DNA from: Ancylobacter dichloromethanicus
GTDB taxonomy: Bacteria > Pseudomonadota > Alphaproteobacteria > Rhizobiales > Xanthobacteraceae
Direction of reading: 5' to 3'
Assembly: GCF_018390645.1 (NCBI RefSeq)
Contig: NZ_JAHBGC010000005.1
Location: 124,001 to 188,000, forward strand
Length of the DNA: 64,000 nucleotides
A program made the position numbers and the translations under genes. Every line of letters begins with the position of its first letter. Position 1 is the stretch's first letter. The notes below the pieces were generated by a model. The model saw only the letters and a program-made list of their open reading frames with translations. It made no database searches and was not told where the DNA came from. Below are positions 58,212 to 64,000 of the stretch, one piece after another.

Positions 58212-59846
58212 ATGAAACATTTCTTCAACCGGCGGGACAGCATCGTCACCGAAGCGCTGGACGGGCTCCTGCGCACGACGCCTCCCGGCCGGTTGGCCCG
58301 GCTCGACACCTATCCCGACATCAAGGTCGTGCTGCGGGCCGACTGGGACAAATCGAAGGTCGCCGTGGTCTCCGGCGGCGGCGCCGGGCACGAGCCTTCC
58401 CATGCCGGCTTTGTCGGCCGCGGCCTGCTCACCGCCGCCGTCTCCGGCGAGATCTTCGCCTCGCCCAGCGTCGAGGCGGTGCTCACCGCCATCCGCGCGG
58501 TGACCGGCGAATGCGGCTGCCTGCTGATCGTGAAGAATTACACCGGCGACCGGCTGAATTTCGGCCTCGCCGCCGAGCGCGCCCGCGCCGAGGGCTTCAG
58601 GGTCGAGATGGCGATCGTCGCCGACGACATCGCGTTGCCCGACATTCCCCAGCCGCGCGGCGTCGCCGGCACGCTGTTCGTGCACAAGATCGCCGGCCAC
58701 CTCGCCGAGGCGGGTGCCGATCTCGCGACCGTCGCCGAGGCCGCGCGGGCAGCAGCGGCGGACATCGCCTCGCTCGGCGTGTCGCTGTCCTCCTGCTCCA
58801 TTCCCGGCCAGCCCTTCGAGGCACGGCTCGGCGCCGAGGAGGGCGAATTGGGTCTGGGCATCCATGGCGAGCCGGGGGTGGAACGCATCCCGCTGCTGCC
58901 GGCCGGCGACATCGTCGCGCTGATGAGCGAACGCCTCGCCGCGCGCCTGGATACGGCCGCCGACTACGCGCTGCTGATCAACAATCTCGGCGCCGTGCCG
59001 CCGCTGGAGATGAGCCTGATCGCCGAGGCGCTGCTGGCCTCGCCGCTCGGGCGCGGGGTGAAGCTGGTCATCGGCCCGGCGGCGCTGATGACGGCGCTGA
59101 ACATGAACGGCTTCTCGCTGTCCTATCTGCGCCTCGACGCCGCCCGCGCCGCGGCACTCGCCGCCCCGGCCGAGCCGCTGGCCTGGCGTCCGGCGGTGAA
59201 GACCGGTGCCGTCACCGTCCTGGCCGCTCCCGCTGCGCCACGCGAGGAAACCTCCCTGGCCAGCACCGACGCGGCGGCCGAGGCGTTGATCCGCAACGTC
59301 TGCGCCACGCTCATTGGGCTGGAGGAGGAACTCAACCGGCTCGACGCTCGCGCCGGCGACGGCGACACCGGCTCCACCGTTGCCACCGGCGCCCGCGCCG
59401 TCGAGGCTCGGCTGCCGACATTGCCGCTTGCGGATTCCGCCGCGACGCTCAGGGCGATCGGCGGCGAACTCGGCACCGCCATGGGCGGGTCGAGCGGCGT
59501 GCTGCTCTCCATCTTCTTAACCGCCGCTGCGCAGTCGCGGGCGGAGGGTGCGACGATGCCGGCCGCCCTTCTCGCCGGGCTGGAGCGCGTGGTGTTCTAT
59601 GGCGGCGCGGCACCCGGCGACCGCACGATGATTGACGCACTCGATCCCGCCCTGAAGGCGCTCGCGTCCGGCGGGCTCAAAGCGGCTGCGGAGGCCGCGT
59701 CGGCAGGGGCGGAAGCGACCAGGGCGATGGCGCGGGCGCGGGCCGGTCGTGCCGCCTATGTCGCCGCGCGCGACCTGGAGGGCTCGCCCGATCCCGGCGC
59801 GGTGGCGGTGGCGCGCGTGTTCGAGGCGTTGGCCGCCGGCGGCTGA
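58212..59846 (+). CDS. Dihydroxyacetone-type kinase, DhaK-DhaL fusion
   Basis: 544 aa, start at ATG 58212 behind GGGAAGG. The N-terminal DhaK domain (about 1-325) binds the keto-sugar covalently through H218 (GIHGEPG), with GGGAGHEPSHAG (55-66) and KNYTGD. A DhaL ATP domain follows from about 350, with DARAGDGDTGS (378-388) holding the Mg-binding aspartates. This is the layout of ATP-dependent kinases of Citrobacter type and of erythrulose kinases. Which sugar it uses is not fixed by the sequence: dihydroxyacetone or a four-carbon ketose. It follows the ABC genes by 68 bp. Confidence 0.9.
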   Translation: MKHFFNRRDSIVTEALDGLLRTTPPGRLARLDTYPDIKVVLRADWDKSKVAVVSGGGAGHEPSHAGFVGRGLLTAAVSGEIFASPSVEAVLTAIRAVTGECGCLLIVKNYTGDRLNFGLAAERARAEGFRVEMAIVADDIALPDIPQPRGVAGTLFVHKIAGHLAEAGADLATVAEAARAAAADIASLGVSLSSCSIPGQPFEARLGAEEGELGLGIHGEPGVERIPLLPAGDIVALMSERLAARLDTAADYALLINNLGAVPPLEMSLIAEALLASPLGRGVKLVIGPAALMTALNMNGFSLSYLRLDAARAAALAAPAEPLAWRPAVKTGAVTVLAAPAAPREETSLASTDAAAEALIRNVCATLIGLEEELNRLDARAGDGDTGSTVATGARAVEARLPTLPLADSAATLRAIGGELGTAMGGSSGVLLSIFLTAAAQSRAEGATMPAALLAGLERVVFYGGAAPGDRTMIDALDPALKALASGGLKAAAEAASAGAEATRAMARARAGRAAYVAARDLEGSPDPGAVAVARVFEALAAGG

Positions 59847-59860
59847 TGGGGAGGACGCCG

Positions 59861-60478
59861 ATGCAGTTCGACGCCGCCGATCTCTCCGAACTCATCGTGC
59901 TCTGCCGCGTGGAGATCGAGCGGCATTGCGAGCATCTCGGCCGGCTCGACAGCGCCATCGGCGACGGCGACCACGGTGCCAACATGCGGCGCGGGCTGGA
60001 GGCGGTGTATCGCGAGCGTGACGCCATTTCCGCCCTGCCGCTGCCGGCGGCGCTGGAGCGCATCGGGCTGGTATTGGTGATGAGCATCGGCGGTGCCGCC
60101 GGGCCGCTCTATGGCACGCTGCTGATGGAGCTTGGGCGGGGGATGTCGGCGGGTGAGGACGATGAGGCCGATTTCGCCGCCATTCTCGCCCGGGCGATCG
60201 CGGCGGTGGCGCGGCGCGGGCGTTCCGGGCCGGGCGACAAGACGCTGCTGGACGTGCTCTACCCGGTGCAGGCGGAGGTCGCCGGCCACGCGGCCCCCGC
60301 CCGTATCGCCGAATGCGCCCGCGCCGCGGCGCAGGCCACGGAAATGATGCTGGCGCGCCGCGGCCGGGCGTCCTATCTCGGCGCGCGCTCGGTCGGTCAC
60401 GAGGACCCCGGCGCGTCGAGCTGCGCCCTGCTCACCATGACCATCTGTCACTACCTGAAGGAGCACGCCCCGTCATGA
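59861..60478 (+). CDS. dhaL: DhaL subunit of a PTS-type dihydroxyacetone kinase
   Basis: 205 aa from ATG 59861 behind GGGGAGGA; an ATG at 59846 overlapping the previous stop is weaker. The nucleotide site is LDSAIGDGDHGANM with D30, D35 and D37, close to E. coli DhaL, and GPGDKTLLDVLYP is a second family motif. In PTS systems DhaL keeps a bound ADP that DhaM rephosphorylates, and hands phosphate to the sugar on DhaK. The matching separate DhaK is four genes further on. Confidence 0.9.
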   Translation: MQFDAADLSELIVLCRVEIERHCEHLGRLDSAIGDGDHGANMRRGLEAVYRERDAISALPLPAALERIGLVLVMSIGGAAGPLYGTLLMELGRGMSAGEDDEADFAAILARAIAAVARRGRSGPGDKTLLDVLYPVQAEVAGHAAPARIAECARAAAQATEMMLARRGRASYLGARSVGHEDPGASSCALLTMTICHYLKEHAPS

Positions 60479-60876
60479 CGCCCGCGCGCAGCGCCAATGT
60501 GGGGATCGTGATCGTGTCGCACTCGCCGCTGGTGGCGCAGGGCGCCGCCGACATGGTGCGCCAGATGGTCGGCGATTGCGTGCCGCTCGCCTGGACCGGC
60601 GGCAATGTCGAAGGCGGGCTGGGCACCCATGTCGCCGGCATTCTGGCGGCGATCGAGGCGGCGTGGTCGGAGGCCGGCGTCGCCATCTTCGTCGATCTCG
60701 GCGGCGCCGAGACCAATAGCGAGGCGGCGGTGGAGATGCTCGGCCCGGCCCGCGCGGCGAAGGCCGCGATCTGCAACGCGCCGCTGGTGGAAGGCGCGGT
60801 GGTGGCGGCGGCCGAGGCCTCGGGCGGCTCGCCGCTGGCCCGCGTGGTGGCGACGGCGGAAGAGTTGTCCGCGTGA
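60475..60876 (+). CDS. dhaM: DhaM EIIA-like phosphocarrier
   Basis: 133 aa, overlapping dhaL by ATGA. It is the EIIA-Man-like domain of DhaM: IVIVSHSPLVAQGAADM with active His H16, then GGLGTHVAGI and VFDLGGAE-like FVDLGGAETNSEAA. In E. coli DhaM this domain is fused to HPr and a partial EI; here all three are separate genes in a row. It should pass phosphate from HPr to the ADP on DhaL. Confidence 0.9.
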   Translation: MTPARSANVGIVIVSHSPLVAQGAADMVRQMVGDCVPLAWTGGNVEGGLGTHVAGILAAIEAAWSEAGVAIFVDLGGAETNSEAAVEMLGPARAAKAAICNAPLVEGAVVAAAEASGGSPLARVVATAEELSA

Positions 60877-61235
60877 TGGCCGAGTTCCTTCCCGTCATCG
60901 GGCGGCCTTCCGCCCATCGCTGCCAGACCGAGGTCGAGGTCACCCACGGCGTCGGGCTGCACGCCCGCCCCTCGGTCGCCTTCACCCGGCTGGCGAAAAC
61001 CTTCCCCTGCACCATCGAGGTGGCGGTCGACGGATCGGCCGACTGGCTCAACGGAAAAAGCATCGTCAAGATCATCGGCGCCCGCATAAGGCGTGGAACC
61101 AGAATGAGAATTCGCGCGGAAGGCGCGCGGGCGGAAGAGGCGATCGCGGCGCTGAGCGAACTGGTGAGGCGCGATTTCGACGAGGACCGCAAGGCGGGCC
61201 GGGCGGACGGGCGGGTCGATGGCCGCCCCGCGTGA
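60876..61235 (+). CDS. HPr-family phosphocarrier of the dha operon
   Basis: 119 aa, start ATG 60876 sharing its A with the dhaM stop (TGATG). HPr domain with VTHGVGLHARPSVAF, active-site H29. The segment after the Ser of GKSIVKIIG is unusual: most HPr proteins read GLMxLG there and this one has IIGARIRRGTRM. About 20 extra residues at each end are not part of HPr (a PVIGRPSAHR start and a basic tail that overlaps the EI gene). Probably dedicated to DhaM. Confidence 0.88.
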   Translation: MAEFLPVIGRPSAHRCQTEVEVTHGVGLHARPSVAFTRLAKTFPCTIEVAVDGSADWLNGKSIVKIIGARIRRGTRMRIRAEGARAEEAIAALSELVRRDFDEDRKAGRADGRVDGRPA

Positions 61236-62904
61236 TTTTCGCGGCCGCCCCGCCTCGCCCGGGCGGGCCATGGGTCCCGTCCATCGGGCCGAGGAACGGC
61301 CGGCGCCCGCCGCTGGCGACCCCACCGGGGGTGACGCCCGCGCCGCGCTGGCGGCGGCGGTGCAGCGGGCGATCGCGGAATTGCGCGCTCTTTCCCGCCG
61401 TTCCGCGCCGGAAAGCGCAGGCATACTGGATTTCCAGATCGAGCTGCTGCTCGATGACGAACTGCTCGCCCCGGCTCTGGAGCGGATTTCCCGTGGCGAG
61501 GGTGCGGCGCTGGCCTTCGCGGCGGCGATGACCGATCAGATCGACAAGATGGCCGGTGAGACCAGTGAGACCGGTGAGGCCGATGGGGAGCATGGCGGCC
61601 CCGGCGATGCCTTCGCGCTGCGGGCGGTCGATGTCGCCGACCTGCAGCACCGCGTGCTCGACGCGATGGCGGGGCGCACCCGCGCCGATTTTCCGGAGGG
61701 ATCGGTCTATGTCGGGCGCGACATGCCGCCCAGCGTCTTCCTCGCCCATGACTGGTCGGGCGGCGGGGCCATCGCGCTGGGAGCCGGCAGCATGGCGAGC
61801 CATGTCGCCATGCTGGCGCGGGCGCGCGGCGTGCCGATGGTGGTCGGCCTCGGGGCGCTGCCGGGCGAGCCGGGCGAGCCGCTGCTGGTGGACGGCACGG
61901 CAGGAACCGTCCATCTCCACCCCGACCAGCGCCTGGCCGCGCCCTCGCCCGCCATGCCGCTCGAAATGGGTGCCCCGGAGCTGGTATTCTCCGGTGTGGC
62001 CATCGCCGTCTCCGGTGCGGCCACCGCCGTCTCCGGTGCGGCCACCGCCGTGGGCCTGTTCGCCAATATCGACACGCTGGCCGATCTCGACGCGCTCGAT
62101 CCGGCGCGGGTCGACGGCGTCGGGCTGGTGCGCACGGAATTCCTGCTGGCCACCGCGGCCGAGGCGCTGAACGAGGAGCGCCACCTCGCCTGCTACCGCC
62201 GCATTCTCGCGCATCTCGCCGGCAAGCCGGTGACGCTGCGCATGCTCGATCTCGGCGGCGACAAGGCGCTGCCCGGCCTGGTCGAGAGCGATGCGGCCTC
62301 GGTGCTCGGCGAGCGCGGGGTGCGCATTCTGCTCGCCCATCCCGACCTCGCCCGCATCCAGGCCCGGGCGCTCATCCGCGCGGCGGCGCTCGGCCCGGTC
62401 AGCGTGCTGCTGCCGATGGTGACGCTGCCCTCGGAGCTGGCGGCGATGGCGCGGCTGTTCGACGAGGAGGCGGCGCGGCTGGCGCGGCAGGGCGTGCCCG
62501 GGGTGCGCCCGCCGCTCGGCATCATGGTGGAGGTGCCGGCGGCGGCGCTGACGCTCGACCTGTTCACCGAGGCCCGCTTCTTTTCCGTGGGCACTAACGA
62601 TCTGATGCAGTATCTCGCGGCGGCGGCGCGCGACAATCCGTCGGTGGCGCACCTGCACGCGGAGGCGGAGACGGCGATGTTCCGGCTGCTGGACCACATC
62701 TGCGCGACGGCCCGCCGGCTGGACCGGCCGGTGTCGGTGTGCGGCGATCTCGCCGCCGAGCCGCGCGCGGTGGGCCGTCTCCTCGCCCTCGGCGTGGCGG
62801 GGCTGTCGGTGGCGCCCGGCCGCCTCGCCGCAGTGCGGGCGGCGATGGCCGCCGGCCCGTTGCCGACCGGCGCGGGCCCGGCCGGCGCGCGGACGGAAGG
62901 CTAG
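61219..62904 (+). CDS. PTS enzyme I (phosphoenolpyruvate-protein phosphotransferase) of the dha operon
   Basis: 561 aa, nearly full EI length. It has the N-terminal PASPGRAMGPV, the swivel domain with phospho-histidine H195 (GAGSMASHVAMLARARG), and the PEP-binding barrel with VGLVRTEFLL, LRMLDLGGDKAL, GTNDLMQYLAAAARDNP and C508 (VSVCGDLAAEP). It is thus complete, unlike the truncated EI inside E. coli DhaM. The start overlaps HPr by 17 bp. Between swivel and barrel lies a heptapeptide repeated three times (SGVAIAV, SGAATAV, SGAATAV; 258-278). Confidence 0.92.
   Translation: MAAPRDFRGRPASPGRAMGPVHRAEERPAPAAGDPTGGDARAALAAAVQRAIAELRALSRRSAPESAGILDFQIELLLDDELLAPALERISRGEGAALAFAAAMTDQIDKMAGETSETGEADGEHGGPGDAFALRAVDVADLQHRVLDAMAGRTRADFPEGSVYVGRDMPPSVFLAHDWSGGGAIALGAGSMASHVAMLARARGVPMVVGLGALPGEPGEPLLVDGTAGTVHLHPDQRLAAPSPAMPLEMGAPELVFSGVAIAVSGAATAVSGAATAVGLFANIDTLADLDALDPARVDGVGLVRTEFLLATAAEALNEERHLACYRRILAHLAGKPVTLRMLDLGGDKALPGLVESDAASVLGERGVRILLAHPDLARIQARALIRAAALGPVSVLLPMVTLPSELAAMARLFDEEAARLARQGVPGVRPPLGIMVEVPAAALTLDLFTEARFFSVGTNDLMQYLAAAARDNPSVAHLHAEAETAMFRLLDHICATARRLDRPVSVCGDLAAEPRAVGRLLALGVAGLSVAPGRLAAVRAAMAAGPLPTGAGPAGARTEG
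61990..62052 (+). repeat. Three in-frame 21-bp tandem repeats inside the EI gene
   Basis: Units at 61990-62010, 62011-62031 and 62032-62052; the last two differ at one base, the first at three from the second. They encode a small, Ala/Val-rich linker repeat just before the PEP-binding domain. A recent slippage expansion that keeps the frame is the simplest explanation. Confidence 0.85.
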
Positions 62905-62906
62905 GC

Positions 62907-63317
62907 ATGGCGCGCGAGACCAGCGACGAGGCGGTGATCGCCTACAAGACGATCCTCGCCGGCATTCTCGACAACCGGCCCTCGGGCACGCGCCAGCGCC
63001 TCGCCGCGGCGCTGGGCAAGCACCGCAGCTTCGTGACCCAGGTCACCAGTCCGGGTTACGATACCCCATTGCCGGCGCGCCACCTGCCCACCATCCTGCG
63101 GGTCTGCCATTTCAGCCCGGCCGAGCAGGAGCGCTTCCTGGCCGCCTATCAGGCCGCGCATCCGGGCCGGCTGAGCGAGGTGGGCGGGGCTTCGACGGTG
63201 CGCACGCTGGCGCTGATGGTGCCGGATTTCGGCGACGAGAAGAAGAACCGGGGATTCGACGACGCCGTCTCGGATTTCGTGGCCAGGATGGCGGCGCTGG
63301 TGAATGGAGGCGAATGA
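62907..63317 (+). CDS. Small helix-turn-helix-like protein of the dha operon
   Basis: 136 aa, ATG 62907 two bases after the EI stop, GGAAGG before it. The region GTRQRLAAALGKHRSFVTQV looks like an XRE/Cro-type helix-turn-helix, and LPTILRVCHFSPAEQERFL follows. I do not recognise a named family. No membrane segment. Its place between EI and dhaK suggests a regulator of this operon, or a protein-contact factor for the relay. Confidence 0.6.
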   Translation: MARETSDEAVIAYKTILAGILDNRPSGTRQRLAAALGKHRSFVTQVTSPGYDTPLPARHLPTILRVCHFSPAEQERFLAAYQAAHPGRLSEVGGASTVRTLALMVPDFGDEKKNRGFDDAVSDFVARMAALVNGGE

Positions 63318-63377
63318 TGCAGGCGACGCAGGGGCGCTCCTCTCTCCTCGGCCGGCGCGCAGCGGGGTGATGGCCGG

Positions 63378-64000
63378 ATGACGCGGATCATCAACGCGGC
63401 CGAGACGCTGGTGGCGGAAAGCCTCGCCGGTTTCGTCGCCGCCCATGAGGATCTCGTCGTCTTCGGCCACGGGGCCAAGTTCGTGCGCCGGCGCGCGCTG
63501 GTGCCGGGCAAGGTGGCGTTGATCTCCGGCGGCGGCGCGGGGCACGAGCCGCTGCATTGCGGCTTCATCGGCGCCGGCATGCTGGACGCCGCCTGCACCG
63601 GCCACGTCTTCACCTCGCCGACGCCCGACCAGATCGTCGCGGCGATGGACGAGACCGACACCGGCGCCGGCTGCCTGCTGGTGGTGAAGAACTATGACGG
63701 CGACGTGATGAACTTCGAGATGGCGGCGGAGATGGCCGCCGGGCGCCACCGCATCGAGACGGTGATCGTCGAGGACGACGCGGCCTATGGCCCTTCGGTG
63801 CGCAGCCGGGGGCGGCGCGGGGTCGCCGGCACGGTGGTGGTGGAGAAGCTTCTCGGCGCGGCGGCCGAGCGCGGCGAGGGCCTCGCCGGCCTGAAGGCGC
63901 TCGGCGAGGGGCTGTCGGGGCGGCTGCGCAGCATGGGGGTGGCGCTGCGCGGCGTCACCGTGCCGGACAATCGGCGCGAGACCTTTGCCCTCGGCCCGGA
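63378..64000 (+). CDS. dhaK: DhaK subunit of a PTS-type dihydroxyacetone kinase, 5' part
   Basis: Cut by the window end after 207 codons. The visible part matches E. coli DhaK along its length: KVALISGGGAGHEPLHCGFI, GMLDAACTGHVFTSPTPDQI, KNYDGDVMNFEMA, VEDDAAYGP and GRRGVAGTVVVEKLLGAAAERG (quoted in part). The sugar-binding His near residue 220 is beyond the window. No DhaL domain is seen so far; the DhaL of 59861-60478 is its likely partner. This is the second DhaK in the operon. Confidence 0.9.
   Translation, partial: MTRIINAAETLVAESLAGFVAAHEDLVVFGHGAKFVRRRALVPGKVALISGGGAGHEPLHCGFIGAGMLDAACTGHVFTSPTPDQIVAAMDETDTGAGCLLVVKNYDGDVMNFEMAAEMAAGRHRIETVIVEDDAAYGPSVRSRGRRGVAGTVVVEKLLGAAAERGEGLAGLKALGEGLSGRLRSMGVALRGVTVPDNRRETFALGP

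Overview
The window is one continuous, very GC-rich chromosomal segment with coding density above 90 percent, strong codon bias and long open shadow frames on the opposite strand. The gene families point to an alphaproteobacterium of the Hyphomicrobiales, perhaps near Xanthobacteraceae (Xanthobacter, Starkeya, Ancylobacter). The main clues are a phoR-pstSCAB-phoU-phoB locus, a RegB/RegA redox pair, an intracellular PHB depolymerase, a rhizobial-type porin and the rhizobial glycerol ABC operon glpDSTPQUV. The taxonomic call is an inference. I see no rRNA, tRNA, CRISPR, phage or insertion sequence.

Layout, 1 to 33 kb. 1-5882: phosphate sensing and uptake (phoR end, pstSCAB, phoU, phoB) behind a three-repeat Pho box. 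5927-9507: phaZ, convergent with phoB and divergent from regB and regA. 9624-13756: a P2-type cation ATPase, an aldo/keto reductase and a small BON protein. 13854-23234: an FAH-family hydrolase, then a seven-gene minus-strand operon. That operon holds a spermidine/putrescine-type ABC importer, a DeoR regulator, an APH-type kinase and a class III PLP enzyme of the ammoniophospholyase type, and it lies opposite an SDR dehydrogenase. 23255-30100: a porin, NAD synthetase, a PhaC-like hydrolase, a PfkB kinase, a DUF3775-type protein and nicotinamidase. 30131-33130: D-alanine catabolism (dadA, dadX) with a divergent Lrp regulator.

Layout, 33 to 64 kb. 33137-42473: an uncharacterised sugar or polyol system. 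A DeoR regulator, a BtpA/SgcQ protein, an FGGY kinase and a HAD phosphatase run left; an SDR and a carbohydrate ABC importer run right. 42489-51830: glycerol uptake and use (glpD, glpS, glpT, glpP, glpQ, glpU, glpV, glpK). 52288-64000: a second polyol-type ABC importer followed by a DhaK-DhaL fusion kinase, DhaL, DhaM, HPr, a full PTS enzyme I, a helix-turn-helix protein and a second DhaK cut by the window end.

The right half is therefore a catabolic island built from ABC importers, each with its own kinase. The two strongest candidates for undescribed biology are (1) the importer, kinase and phospholyase operon, which predicts uptake of an amino alcohol, phosphorylation, and elimination of phosphate and ammonia; and (2) the ABC-plus-PTS operon, in which an ABC-imported substrate would be phosphorylated from PEP through a dedicated EI-HPr-DhaM relay. 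Across the window, all five solute-binding-protein genes are followed by a hairpin before the next gene. Two of these hairpins are copies of the same roughly 110-bp palindromic repeat. A shared 10 to 14-bp motif links the control regions of the two DeoR-controlled divergons.
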